Shown here: positions 52,347 to 61,716 of the stretch, in pieces
Layout of the letters: each line of letters opens with the position of its first letter
Numbering within the stretch: the first letter of the stretch is position 1
DNA from: Bacteroidetes bacterium HGW-Bacteroidetes-4
Lineage (GTDB): Bacteria; Bacteroidota; Bacteroidia; Bacteroidales; SZUA-534
Length of the DNA stretch: 64,000 bases
Assembly (NCBI GenBank): GCA_002840905.1
Contig: PHDD01000002.1
Location: 159,563 to 223,562, forward strand
Direction: 5' to 3'
Notes under the pieces: generated by a model
Database searches by the model: none
Seen by the model: the letters and a program-made list of their open reading frames with translations, nothing else
What the model was told of the DNA's origin: nothing
Translations under genes and position numbers: made by a program

Positions 52347-55292
52347 TTAGAATGTAACATTTAGACCAAAAGTAACCGAGGTGCTTTTGGGATATACGTT
52401 AAAAATATCGATACCAATGGTACTTGGATCAATACCTGTATAGTTGGTAATTGTTAAAAGATTATTTGCGGCAACAAATACACGAGCTCTGGACATCCAA
52501 TCTAGTTCTTTTGTGTTAAATGTATAACCAATGGTTATGTTCTCTAAACGAACAAAACTTCCTTTTTCCAAAAAGTAATCTGAAAAATCAGATGGACCAT
52601 TCAGCAAAGTACGATCCGGTGCAGAATTCAACACATTTCGTGTTGGAAAGTAGCTGGGATTATCAAAAACCATATTGGTGGCATTAAGGATATCATGCCC
52701 AAACATTCCCCTAAAAGTGAAATTCACATCCCAACGCTCAAATAATGTAAGGGCGTTACTCCATCCTAACTCTAATTCAGGTTGAGCTTGTCCAAGAATT
52801 TGTTTATCGGCATCGGTAATGTTATCAATAGTTGAATAGGTTCCGTTGGCACGGGCATAAAGAAACGATCCGGTATTTTTATCGACTCCTACAAATTTAG
52901 GCCCGAAAAACGTACCTCTTTCTTCTCCTTCTTTTAATATCTGAGTATAAGTACCATACCCCAGGGGTTCCTGCAAGTAACCTTCATTTACTTTTTCCTG
53001 AGCTGGAAATTTTTCGTTTCCAATTGAGGCAACTATAGCTTTGTCATGAGTCAAAACTAAAGTTGACGACCATTTGGCCTGTGGATTGTTCAATATACGT
53101 CCGGTGATGGCAACCTCAAATCCATTGATATCAATGGCTCCTGCATTTGCCAAAGTAGTATTAACCAAGTTTGGTGGAACAGGAACACTGTAAACATAAA
53201 TCAAATCGGTTGTTTTTTTATTGTAATAATCAACTGAACCTGTGATTCGGTCTGACAATAAACCAAAATCAAACCCAAAGTTTATTTCTGTATTTACTTC
53301 CCACTTCAAATCAGGATTGGGATTCTGTATGGCACCATAGTTCACCGTATATCGGTTAGTAGTTGGGTTTAGCGTATAGCCGGTAACTCCAAACAAAGCA
53401 ATGTTTTTATAACTATCGATTTCCTGGTTACCCGTTTGACCATAACCAAAGCGGATTTTTGCTAAACTTAAAAAGTCAGCCGACTCTAAAAAAGATTCAC
53501 GCTTCATATTCCAGGCAATTGAGGCTGAAGGAAACATCCCCCATTCATGATTGGCTCCAAATCGTGATGACCCATCACGACGTATAGTACCTGTCACAAA
53601 GTATTTCTTATCAAAATCGTAAGCAAACCTAGCAAAACCAGAAATAAGTTTGCTTTCTCCTTTATATGAAGATATATTACCTGGATTAACTTTAGCCATT
53701 CCCTCCAAAGCATGCGACTGAGTATAATCTGAACCCGGGTTTTCACCATAAGCATTAAAACCATCCCAGGAAAAATATTGGTAAGAATAACCACCAACCA
53801 AGTTCAGACTATGTAAACCAAACTCTTTATTGTAATTTAAAAATGATTCGAATAACTTGGAACTGTTATTTGCATAGCTTCGGCTTCCTTTTCCTTCCCC
53901 ATTAAGTGGACCGTTACTTGCCGCTTCAAAATAAAAGTTTTCATGATCATCGCGGGTATAAGCTCCATTTAAACTAAGTTTTAAGCCTTCAATAAGATCG
54001 ATTTCCGCTTTCATATTAGCTAACAAACGCTTGGCATCCCTTTCGTTTTGAATGTCATTCAGAATAGCCACCGGATTACTGTAATTATTAACCGGCTGCG
54101 TGGGGTCCTGATAATAAGAACCATCTTCGTTATAAACGGGAAGGGTCGGGTTTCGCTGAAAAGCCTGAAATAAAGTTCCATCAGCACCCGAACTACCGTA
54201 ATTAACGTAGTCGTTATGCTCAATAGTATTAGCTAAGTTCATTGAAAGCAGCAACCTATCGTTAAACGCTTTGGTTTGCGCATTTAAACGCATGGTAGTC
54301 CGGTCCTTTCCTGAATTTTTGATTATACCCTGCATCTCATTGTTTGAAACAGAAGCTCTATAATTGGACGTTTCATTACCACCTGAAAATGAAACCGTTT
54401 CGTTATGCGAGATACCTCTTCTGTAAATTTCATCCTGCCAGTCAGTGCTATGCCCTAAATCACGAATTTCAATGCCCAGTTTATCACCATAGGCTCTGTA
54501 CTCATCGGCCGACATTAAATCCAAACGACTTCGTTTGGCTATTTGATCCATAGAAACATAACTTCCAAATTCAACTTTTGTGTCTCCGTCTTTTCCTTTT
54601 TTTGTAGTTATCAGAATAACTCCATTTGCTCCACGTGAACCATAAATGGCAGCAGAAGAAGCATCTTTAAGCACGTTAAAACTTGCGATATCTTCAGGTG
54701 CAATAGTGGTCGGATCGACCCCGGCCACACCATCTACCACATACAAAGGGTTGGTGTTTGAAGAAAGTCCGGAAGCTCCACGAATTTTAACATCAAAACC
54801 GGCATTTGGGTCACTCCCTCCCTTGCGAATGGTAACTCCAGGAATTTTACCCTGAATACTTTCAATAGGGTCTTGAATGGCTACTGTTTGCAGGTCTTTT
54901 TCAGTCACGCTGTAAACAGCTCCGGTTTTGTCTTCCTTCTTTTGGGTTCCGTAACCAATTACAATTAACTCGTCGAGTTGAGCAATGTCTTCAACCAAAG
55001 TAAAATTAACCACGGCCTTACCATTGGTTAATGTAAACGTTTGCTCTACATTGGCATAACCAATAAATGAGGCTACCAATACGCTGGCGTCACTGGGAAC
55101 CCCGCCTAAAGTGTAATTCCCGTCAATGTCTGTAATTGTACCAATAGTTGTTCCTTTAACTACAACGTTTGCACCGATTAAAGGGAAACCGTTGTTGTCA
55201 ATAATCTTACCTGTTACTGTGCCCGTTTGTGCCTGAGCCAGGGTCACAACAGCAAGAAAAAGTCCAACTAATGAAAATATTTTCCTTACCAT
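52347..55292 (-). CDS. susC: SusC-family TonB-dependent outer-membrane transporter (set 1)
   Basis: The 981-residue protein has a signal peptide (VVTLAQAQ), a CarboxypepD_reg-like domain (GTVTGKIIDNNGFPLIGANV), the SusC TonB-box region (LDELIVIGYGTQKKED), a plug domain (IESIQGKIPGVTIRKGG, IYGSRGANGVILITTKKGK) and a 22-strand barrel. It imports oligosaccharides, probably maltodextrins, using TonB-ExbBD energy. It is the first gene of a unit followed by susD1 and the SusF-like gene. Operator C and a -7 box lie upstream at 55368-55461. Confidence 0.96.
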   Translation of the reverse strand: MVRKIFSLVGLFLAVVTLAQAQTGTVTGKIIDNNGFPLIGANVVVKGTTIGTITDIDGNYTLGGVPSDASVLVASFIGYANVEQTFTLTNGKAVVNFTLVEDIAQLDELIVIGYGTQKKEDKTGAVYSVTEKDLQTVAIQDPIESIQGKIPGVTIRKGGSDPNAGFDVKIRGASGLSSNTNPLYVVDGVAGVDPTTIAPEDIASFNVLKDASSAAIYGSRGANGVILITTKKGKDGDTKVEFGSYVSMDQIAKRSRLDLMSADEYRAYGDKLGIEIRDLGHSTDWQDEIYRRGISHNETVSFSGGNETSNYRASVSNNEMQGIIKNSGKDRTTMRLNAQTKAFNDRLLLSMNLANTIEHNDYVNYGSSGADGTLFQAFQRNPTLPVYNEDGSYYQDPTQPVNNYSNPVAILNDIQNERDAKRLLANMKAEIDLIEGLKLSLNGAYTRDDHENFYFEAASNGPLNGEGKGSRSYANNSSKLFESFLNYNKEFGLHSLNLVGGYSYQYFSWDGFNAYGENPGSDYTQSHALEGMAKVNPGNISSYKGESKLISGFARFAYDFDKKYFVTGTIRRDGSSRFGANHEWGMFPSASIAWNMKRESFLESADFLSLAKIRFGYGQTGNQEIDSYKNIALFGVTGYTLNPTTNRYTVNYGAIQNPNPDLKWEVNTEINFGFDFGLLSDRITGSVDYYNKKTTDLIYVYSVPVPPNLVNTTLANAGAIDINGFEVAITGRILNNPQAKWSSTLVLTHDKAIVASIGNEKFPAQEKVNEGYLQEPLGYGTYTQILKEGEERGTFFGPKFVGVDKNTGSFLYARANGTYSTIDNITDADKQILGQAQPELELGWSNALTLFERWDVNFTFRGMFGHDILNATNMVFDNPSYFPTRNVLNSAPDRTLLNGPSDFSDYFLEKGSFVRLENITIGYTFNTKELDWMSRARVFVAANNLLTITNYTGIDPSTIGIDIFNVYPKSTSVTFGLNVTF

Positions 55293-55329
55293 AATCTATT
55301 TAGGTTTAATTTGTTAAGTAAATTTTTGT

Positions 55330-55346
55330 CTTTCCTTATTTTTAAG
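55330..55346 (-). promoter_or_regulatory. Leader element of susC1
   Basis: The plus strand reads CTTTCCTTATTTTTAAG, preceded by TTTGT and followed by a TATTATA about 5 bp on. The same arrangement is found in the susC2 leader at 61408-61423. Both lie about 15-30 nt after the predicted transcript start, in the mRNA leader. Confidence 0.4.
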
Positions 55347-55367
55347 ATGGTATTATATAGCGCAGCA

Positions 55368-55461
55368 CAAACATACAATAGAAGTTCGGTAAAAAGAATG
55401 GTGTTTGAAGTGCTCTTTTTCCGCAACCGATTTCGCAAACGGTTGCTTATGTTATATAGCA
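55368..55461 (-). promoter_or_regulatory. Operator C and -7 box for susC1
   Basis: The operator (55424-55445) has 6-bp arms CAACCG/CGGTTG around a TTTCGCAAA core. It is followed on the plus strand by TATGTTATATAGCATG. The minus-strand -7 box TATGTTTG (55368-55375), an exact match to TAnnTTTG, is 63 bp away centre to centre. No -33 box is evident. Confidence 0.8.
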
Positions 55462-55511
55462 TGTTTTATTTTCAGAAAGGCAAAATCGCCTTATTGCAGG
55501 TTTGTTTTAAA

Positions 55512-55545
55512 GCAACAAAAAAGCCGCACCCAAAAAGGATGCGGC
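55512..55545 (-). terminator. Rho-independent terminator after susE2
   Basis: GCCGCACCC (55523-55531) pairs with GGATGCGGC (55537-55545) with one mismatch, and a run of T follows on the minus strand. It lies 23 bp after the susE2 stop codon. Confidence 0.9.
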
Positions 55546-55567
55546 CAAATTAAATCTATATAAAAAA

Positions 55568-56743
55568 CTACTGTGCCGTAACTTTATAGGTACCTCTGGC
55601 AATATCTACTTCAATCAGATAGCTTCCGGTTTCCGGCGGAGCTGGAATGGCTTTTGGGTCAGCAACTGATTCTGTAGGACGGTACTGCAATTTACCTGCA
55701 TCCCAGGTGCCATTGCCATCTTGCCCGTACATAGGCGCCCATTGTCCCTGTAATTCAAGGAATTTAAATCCTTCGCTGGCTGTAGCATTTAAATTGGCCA
55801 CCAACTGGAATTTACCGGGAGCCAGTTTTTCCATAGGAATGGCATTGGCAGCATCCCAAACAGCATCGGTGGCATCGCCAATAATATGAAGGGTTTGCAC
55901 CGTTTCGGAAATGGTATAAGTTAAATTAACAATATCTACCTTAATTAGGTAATCATCCTGTACATCGGGTACCGGAATAGCAGCGGGATCAGGTTCGCTT
56001 TCAGTTGGGCGCAAAACCAGTGGACCACTTTCGCTGGTACCTGTGGCATCGGTTCCCCATTGAGGTGCCCAAAGACCCACAAAACGAACAAATTTCAGGA
56101 ATCCATCGGAACCGTCAGTTCCTGCCGGAGTTAACAAATCGACTACGGCAAAGGTTGAATCGGTACCTGATTCTGGCAAATATACTGCAAGAATCACCCG
56201 GTCTGCATTGTTGTTCCATCCGGCTGAGGTTCCGCCACCTAATAAATAAATAGGTTCAACGACAACCTCATCAGAGAATGCAGTTATATTCATTGAAATT
56301 TTATTGGAATACACCCTGTCCTGGGGAGCATTAACTATATAGGCAACTACGCTAAACTCCCAGGCAATGGCAACACTATGGCGAAATCCTTCCTTAATAA
56401 TCTTCTGATTCAAAGTAGCTCCGGTAACTTTTGTACTCAATAAATCACCAATGGCCAATTCAATCGGATCGGAGAAATTACTTCCCACAGTATCCATTAT
56501 TAACATATAGGTAGCCTCAGGAATTTGATCCAATGGATAAACAATCGAGTCCCAAATAAAGGATAATACGGTTTCGGCAGCAGCCGCACGAGTTAAAACC
56601 AAATCGGCCACACCCATTTCTTCGGTTAGCGTAGGGGCTGTTATTTTTGTAGTATCTAAAACCGGGTTGGTATTTTCGTCTTCACAAGCCCAAAAGAAGC
56701 CGATACCCAGTAATAGCATAAATAAATATATGGTCTTTTTCAT
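55568..56743 (-). CDS. susE: SusE-family starch-binding outer-membrane lipoprotein (set 2)
   Basis: The 391-residue protein has a lipoprotein signal (GFFWAC, Cys20), an N-terminal SusE Ig-like domain (TLTEEMGVADLVLTRAAA, TVLSFIWDSIVYP) and two similar starch-binding modules at about 175-280 and 285-391, both with FKFLELQGQWAPMYGQD or FVRFVGLWAPQWGTD and the phrase LxxRPTES, PDPAAIPVP. Such modules bind alpha-glucan with aromatic platforms at the surface. It ends the susC2-susD2-susE2 unit. Confidence 0.9.
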   Translation of the reverse strand: MKKTIYLFMLLLGIGFFWACEDENTNPVLDTTKITAPTLTEEMGVADLVLTRAAAAETVLSFIWDSIVYPLDQIPEATYMLIMDTVGSNFSDPIELAIGDLLSTKVTGATLNQKIIKEGFRHSVAIAWEFSVVAYIVNAPQDRVYSNKISMNITAFSDEVVVEPIYLLGGGTSAGWNNNADRVILAVYLPESGTDSTFAVVDLLTPAGTDGSDGFLKFVRFVGLWAPQWGTDATGTSESGPLVLRPTESEPDPAAIPVPDVQDDYLIKVDIVNLTYTISETVQTLHIIGDATDAVWDAANAIPMEKLAPGKFQLVANLNATASEGFKFLELQGQWAPMYGQDGNGTWDAGKLQYRPTESVADPKAIPAPPETGSYLIEVDIARGTYKVTAQ

Positions 56744-56761
56744 TTTATTTAGATTTAAAGA

Positions 56762-58360
56762 TTAATTATAATCCGGGTTTTGTACCAGTTTATTGTTGGC
56801 ATTCAAATCGTCGGTTGGGATAGGATAAATATCTCGATGTGAATCGGTAGCCCTTCCGGCTTTGCTATTGCCTTTCCACGACCAAAGGTAAGATCCACCG
56901 GTAAATTTTCCGAAACGAACCAAATCGGTTCTGCGATGGCCTTCCCAATATAGTTCCCGGCAGCGTTCGTCCAAAATAAAATCGAGGGTTAGTTCAGCAG
57001 CACCAATATTTCCCGAATTATCGCCATAGGCACGCAGACGTAACTCGTTGATATACCCAAGAGCTGTTGCCTGGTCGCCCCCAGTTCCACCACGCAAAAC
57101 CGCCTCAGCATACATTAAATAAGCATCGGCCAAACGGAACACAGGAAAATCCGTATCGACAAAATCATCTTTTACTCCGGCTGAACCGGTACTTGTCATG
57201 TTCGAAAATTTGGGGGTGGCATAACCATCTTCAAAAATACCCACATCATTTATTTCAATGTTTTGCCCGTCGGTATGAAAAATGGCCCGGGCATCATTTC
57301 CCATATCAGCTAAGGCCACAACCTCAGGAGTTGTTCGCAATCCGGCCCAGCCATCCTTTACACCATAATTGGTAGCAGTGAGGCTTCCACCAAGCGCTGC
57401 ATGAACCAGGAAGGTGGTTCCACCCCAGGTTTGGGTATTGTTTCCATCGAATGCGATAGGAAAGATTATTTCCGGAGAGTTATGGTTATCGGCTTTAAAC
57501 AAATCGGTAAAATCACTCTGGAGTGAATATCCTGAAGTAAATACATTTTTTAATGTGGTTATGGCCTCAGTGTATCGCTCATTACCCGTACCTAAATAAA
57601 CTTCGGCATTCAGGTATAATTTTGCTAAAAGCATCCAGGCAGCTGCTTTATCGGCACGTCCGTATTCGTTGGCTTTTGGATCCATCAAATCGTCGCCTCC
57701 TTCACCATCGGTAATAGCAATGAGTTCAGATTCAATTTTATCGAACAATACCTGAGGATCAACTTGCGATGGGAACCAGGCACCAATGGGATCGTCTTCG
57801 GTAGTATAAGGAATATTCCGGAAGAGGTCGAGTCCGTGCCAGTAGCTTAAAGCTCTTAAAAAGCGGGCTTCGGCATGGTAATAAGCAATATCCTGGTGAT
57901 ATTCTGCAGGAATTCCGCGATCGCTGAGTTTACCAGGTGTTGAGTTTTTAATAAAGGAATTACACAAGGTTATCTGGTACAAAACCCGGTAATACATGGC
58001 AGTTACAAAAACATCGCTGGGTGTCCAGGTTTGGTAATGAAAATCTTTAATGGTTGCATCATTCCAGGTCATTACCGCTTCATCGGTCGATAATTCCTGG
58101 CTGTACCAGTACAAACGCAGGTATTGGCTAAAACCCCCATCAATACCTACTATATCACCGGCACCATCGCCACCTTCATTACCACCCACAGCCAGCCCTA
58201 TGTAACATTTGGCCAGGGCCAGTTTATAATTGGCCGGATCCTGATAAATTTTTTCTGAAGTTATGGCATCGTCATCTAAAGGGATGGTATCTAAATCCTT
58301 CATACATGATGAAAGTAATACCACACCCAGCAGAAACATTATATTATATAAGTTTTTCAT
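56762..58360 (-). CDS. susD: SusD-family glycan-binding lipoprotein (set 2)
   Basis: The 532-residue protein has a lipoprotein signal (VVLLSSC, Cys19) and the standard SusD features: LYWYSQELSTDEAVMTW, AEARFLRALSYWHGLDLF, FPVFRLADAYLMYAEAVLRG and CRELYWEGHRRTDLVRFGKF. The C-terminal YPIPTDDLNANNKLVQNP is typical. It would cap the SusC2 channel. It lies 19 bp after susC2 and 18 bp before susE2. Compared with set 1, it has an extra glycine-rich loop (AVGGNEGGDGAGDIVG) near residue 60. Confidence 0.96.
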   Translation of the reverse strand: MKNLYNIMFLLGVVLLSSCMKDLDTIPLDDDAITSEKIYQDPANYKLALAKCYIGLAVGGNEGGDGAGDIVGIDGGFSQYLRLYWYSQELSTDEAVMTWNDATIKDFHYQTWTPSDVFVTAMYYRVLYQITLCNSFIKNSTPGKLSDRGIPAEYHQDIAYYHAEARFLRALSYWHGLDLFRNIPYTTEDDPIGAWFPSQVDPQVLFDKIESELIAITDGEGGDDLMDPKANEYGRADKAAAWMLLAKLYLNAEVYLGTGNERYTEAITTLKNVFTSGYSLQSDFTDLFKADNHNSPEIIFPIAFDGNNTQTWGGTTFLVHAALGGSLTATNYGVKDGWAGLRTTPEVVALADMGNDARAIFHTDGQNIEINDVGIFEDGYATPKFSNMTSTGSAGVKDDFVDTDFPVFRLADAYLMYAEAVLRGGTGGDQATALGYINELRLRAYGDNSGNIGAAELTLDFILDERCRELYWEGHRRTDLVRFGKFTGGSYLWSWKGNSKAGRATDSHRDIYPIPTDDLNANNKLVQNPDYN

Positions 58361-58379
58361 TGTTCTACAGATTTAATTA

Positions 58380-61370
58380 TTAAAACTTAAAATTCACACC
58401 AAACATATACACTCTGGGCCTTGGATAAATGTTATTATCGATACCGTTATTTACTTCGGGATCGAGCCCTTTGTACTTGGTAATAACAAAAGCATTATTA
58501 ACACTTGCCGATAGGCCCAGGTTTACTTTAGAACCAGCCAGTTCTTTAAATTCATAGCTTAACATGATGTTATCCATCCGGAAAAAGGTTCCATTCGAAA
58601 TGTAATAATCACTCCAGTATTGGGGAATTCTGAAATTTACATCGAGGCCATCGCGGGTAATGTTGGCAATGTACGGTCCTTCGGGACGATACAAGCGGCT
58701 TAATTCCCCATTGTTTGAGCTTACGTTATTGTAGACATAATTGTTAAACTGAGCCCTTCCGGAAAAACTAAAGGTTAAATCTTTATAGCTAAAGGCTGAA
58801 TTTATACCAAAATAGAAGTTGGGATGGGGATCTTTGTAAATGTATTTGTCTTTATCGTTAAATTCGCCGTCGTTGCTAAAGTCGGTATATAAACCTTCGA
58901 TTGGTTTGCCGGTTTCATCGTAAATTTGTTGATAAACCAGGAAGGAATTGGCCGAATGCCCCACGCTGTGAATTTGAATGTTGTTACCCACTCCTCCGGC
59001 AATTCCACCGGTGGGAACTCCCAGGTAATCGGGGTTTGAAAACTCGGTAAGCCGGGTAATTTCGTTTTTATTGTAGGTGCAGTTGAAACCCACTTCCCAA
59101 AACAAATCGGTAGTTGAAATAATTCGTGAAACCAAATTAAACTCTACTCCTTTGTTGGTTAAATCGCCCACATTGGTAACCAAGCGGTTCGAAAAATTAG
59201 TACCCCCGGGTACTGGAACTTCATTAATCAAATCGACCGACTTTTTGGAATAAAAATCAATTAAACCAGTAAATCTATCGTTTAAAAATCCAAATTCAAA
59301 GCCCATATTGAGTGTTGAAGTTTCTTCCCACTTAATGTTTTCGTCGTACCTGTCGGGACGATAACCCCTATAAAAAGTATTACCAAACTGATAAGAAGCA
59401 GTAGGTGTACTCAAATAATAATTGGGTTGATAAGGATAATCGGTCGAAGTAATTGCCTGTTGACCAGTAATACCCCATCCAGCACGTAGTTTCAAATTGT
59501 TTACAAATGTTGCGTTATCCATAAAACTTTCTTTGGTAATATTCCAGGCAAAAGCCACCGAGGGGAAGAAACCAGAACGGTTTTCGGGAGAGAATCTCGA
59601 AGAGTAATCGTTACGCAGGGTAACAGTTAACATATAGCGATCTTTAAATTTCAGATTTGTTCGTCCGAAATACGACAACAAATAGTTCTCAGTTTGAAAC
59701 AAGTCGTAGGGAACAATGGTGTCGGTTTCAGTTGCAACACCAGCGCGGGTAGCGTATTTTGAATAATTTGAACTACTGCGATAAAATGCCTGGTAAGAAT
59801 ACCCCCCTTGCACATCGAAATTCAAATCGATGGATTCAACTTCTTTGGTATACTGTAAGTAAAAATCCAACAGTTTGTTTTCTTTTTCCTGAGTATATTC
59901 CGAATAATAACCTGCCAAGTCTCCATTTTTCTGCCATGAAGCAGCTGTATCTACAGTAATAGTTCCCTCACTATTCGATTTATCGATACCCAAATTCAGG
60001 TTGGCCCGTAATTCCGGTAAAAAATGGAATTTATAATCCAGTTGGGCATTTCCACTGAAACGGCTTACCTCAGACACATCGTCACGAAGTTCCAACATGG
60101 CAACCGGGTTCCTGGTGGCTTGTCCTTTAATGGTACCATCATCGTTTAACCAGGTAAAAAACGAACCATCGGTGTTATACACCGGCTTGGTGGGATCCAT
60201 CTGAATGGCTGCACCAATGGCGCCTTCGTCAGCAAATTTACTGTTGGTAGCGGAACCCTTTGCATTTAAATTGAGTTTTAGGTAATCATCAAAAAACGAA
60301 GGATTTACACTTGCATTAAACGACATCCGGTCAAGTTTTCCTGTTTTCAAGGTTCCTTCCTGCGAAAAATACCCCCCGCTAACGCGATAAGGAACATTTG
60401 CCAATGCACCAGAAACACTCAGGTTATGATCTGTTCCCACGGCAGACTGAAAAATCTCGTCCTGCCAGTTGGTACTTTCTGTTCCCAAATGTTGAGTAAT
60501 TAAAGATGGATTGCTAAATGTACCGGCATAATTGGTTACCGCATCGATAAATTCCGTTCCATTTAGTACATCCACTTTTTTAGTGTTTTGATAAATAGAG
60601 ACAGAACCCTGATAATCAATTTTCAGTGCTTGGCCTACCTTTCCTTTTTTAGTTGTAATAATAATTACGCCGTTCGAAGCTCTGGAACCATAAATAGCGG
60701 TAGCTGAAGCATCCTTCAAAATGGTCATCGACTCAATATCATTGGGATTGATCGATGCCAAAGGGTTGGCCAAACCGCTAATTCCATCATTATCGGTTGG
60801 AATACCGTCGATAACAATGAGCGGATCATTACTGGCGTTTAGCGATGCTCCTCCCCGGATACGGATGGTTTGACCTGACCCGGGTGCTCCTCCGGCAGAG
60901 GTAATTTGCACTCCGGCCACTTTACCGGTAATTAATTGGTCGGGTGTTGCTATGGGCCCTTTGTTAAAATCGTCGCTGTTAAGAGCAACTACAGAGCCCG
61001 TGGCATCCTCTTTTTTAACGGTACCATAACCAATCACCACTAATTCATCCAGGGTGGCAATATCCTCAATCAAAGTAAAATTAACGGTTGCGGTTTGTCC
61101 ATTCTGAATAGTAACCATTACTTCCTGAGCCGCAAACCCAATAAAAGATGCAACCAGGGTTTGCTGACCTGCATTTATTTTAGGAATCAGGTAATTACCG
61201 TCAATATCGGTAATGGTACCCGTAGTGGTTCCTTTAATGACAACGTTTGCACCTATTAAAGGCAAGCCTTTGCCATCTACAATCTTTCCTTTTACACTTC
61301 CACTCTGAGCCAAAACCATTGCAGAAGTTGCAAGAAATACTGTCAAAATTAATAGTATTTTTCTTACCAT
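58380..61370 (-). CDS. susC: SusC-family TonB-dependent outer-membrane transporter (set 2)
   Basis: The 996-residue protein has a signal peptide (ATSAMVLAQ), a CarboxypepD_reg-like domain (SVKGKIVDGKGLPLIGANVV), the TonB-box region (LDELVVIGYGTVKKEDAT), a plug (ITGKVAGVQITSAGG, IYGSRASNGVIIITTKKGK) and the barrel. It belongs to the same subfamily as SusC1 but differs in many loops, suggesting a different chain length or branching preference. It starts a unit with susD2 and susE2. Operator D lies upstream, between it and the divergent LacI gene. Confidence 0.97.
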   Translation of the reverse strand: MVRKILLILTVFLATSAMVLAQSGSVKGKIVDGKGLPLIGANVVIKGTTTGTITDIDGNYLIPKINAGQQTLVASFIGFAAQEVMVTIQNGQTATVNFTLIEDIATLDELVVIGYGTVKKEDATGSVVALNSDDFNKGPIATPDQLITGKVAGVQITSAGGAPGSGQTIRIRGGASLNASNDPLIVIDGIPTDNDGISGLANPLASINPNDIESMTILKDASATAIYGSRASNGVIIITTKKGKVGQALKIDYQGSVSIYQNTKKVDVLNGTEFIDAVTNYAGTFSNPSLITQHLGTESTNWQDEIFQSAVGTDHNLSVSGALANVPYRVSGGYFSQEGTLKTGKLDRMSFNASVNPSFFDDYLKLNLNAKGSATNSKFADEGAIGAAIQMDPTKPVYNTDGSFFTWLNDDGTIKGQATRNPVAMLELRDDVSEVSRFSGNAQLDYKFHFLPELRANLNLGIDKSNSEGTITVDTAASWQKNGDLAGYYSEYTQEKENKLLDFYLQYTKEVESIDLNFDVQGGYSYQAFYRSSSNYSKYATRAGVATETDTIVPYDLFQTENYLLSYFGRTNLKFKDRYMLTVTLRNDYSSRFSPENRSGFFPSVAFAWNITKESFMDNATFVNNLKLRAGWGITGQQAITSTDYPYQPNYYLSTPTASYQFGNTFYRGYRPDRYDENIKWEETSTLNMGFEFGFLNDRFTGLIDFYSKKSVDLINEVPVPGGTNFSNRLVTNVGDLTNKGVEFNLVSRIISTTDLFWEVGFNCTYNKNEITRLTEFSNPDYLGVPTGGIAGGVGNNIQIHSVGHSANSFLVYQQIYDETGKPIEGLYTDFSNDGEFNDKDKYIYKDPHPNFYFGINSAFSYKDLTFSFSGRAQFNNYVYNNVSSNNGELSRLYRPEGPYIANITRDGLDVNFRIPQYWSDYYISNGTFFRMDNIMLSYEFKELAGSKVNLGLSASVNNAFVITKYKGLDPEVNNGIDNNIYPRPRVYMFGVNFKF

Positions 61371-61407
61371 AACACTTAGTTTAGTTAATTAATGAGTTTG
61401 TTTGTGT

Positions 61408-61423
61408 CTTACCTATTTTTAAG
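61408..61423 (-). promoter_or_regulatory. Leader element of susC2
   Basis: The plus strand reads CTTACCTATTTTTAAG, followed by CTGAATATTATAA. It corresponds to the element at 55330 in the other susC leader and to a reversed-strand copy before the MFS gene (62861-62876). It falls about 14-29 nt after the predicted transcript start. Confidence 0.4.
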
Positions 61424-61443
61424 CTGAATATTATAATTGCATT

Positions 61444-61536
61444 CAAATTTAGTAAACATTAAGTTAAAATGTTCATTAGCAATTTTAACAAAACACAACA
61501 ACCGTTTCCGCAAACGGTTGTTTATGTTGTATAGCA
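61444..61536 (-). promoter_or_regulatory. Operator D and -7 box for susC2
   Basis: The operator at 61499-61520 is the most symmetrical of the four: arms CAACCGTTT and AAACGGTTG with a 4-bp spacer. The plus strand then reads TATGTTGTATAGCATG. The minus-strand -7 box TAAATTTG (61444-61451), an exact TAnnTTTG match, lies 62 bp away centre to centre. No -33 box is evident. Confidence 0.82.
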
Positions 61537-61686
61537 TGTTTTTAAAACCTCATGCATACAATTCTTAAAAATATTTATAAAGTTACATTAATGTTTCAAT
61601 AGATTGATTACCAATCCACGTTTTTTTTTACCAAAACAAATGGTGAATAAATTAGGAATTTCTCGTGGCTGACCCGTGTAAAATGT

Positions 61687-61694
61687 TAAATTTG
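61687..61694 (+). promoter_or_regulatory. Bacteroidetes -7 box of the LacI-family gene
   Basis: TAAATTTG matches TAnnTTTG, 22 bp before the start codon. No clear -33 box was seen. Operator D lies about 180 bp upstream of this box, too far for the spacing found at the sus genes. Confidence 0.5.
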
Positions 61695-61716
61695 TCAAAA
61701 CAATCTACAAGTTAAC

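Larger units (their letters stand above)
61371..61716. other. Divergent regulatory region between susC2 and the LacI-family gene
   Basis: The 346-bp gap holds the susC2 leader and promoter, operator D, and the promoter of the LacI-family gene (each listed). No gene was found. The operator is 125 bp upstream of the susC2 start and about 200 bp from the LacI start. Confidence 0.6.

Noticed and set aside
52304..52360. Longer susD1 start at 52360
   Set aside because: It overlaps the end of susC1 and destroys the lipoprotein signal peptide.
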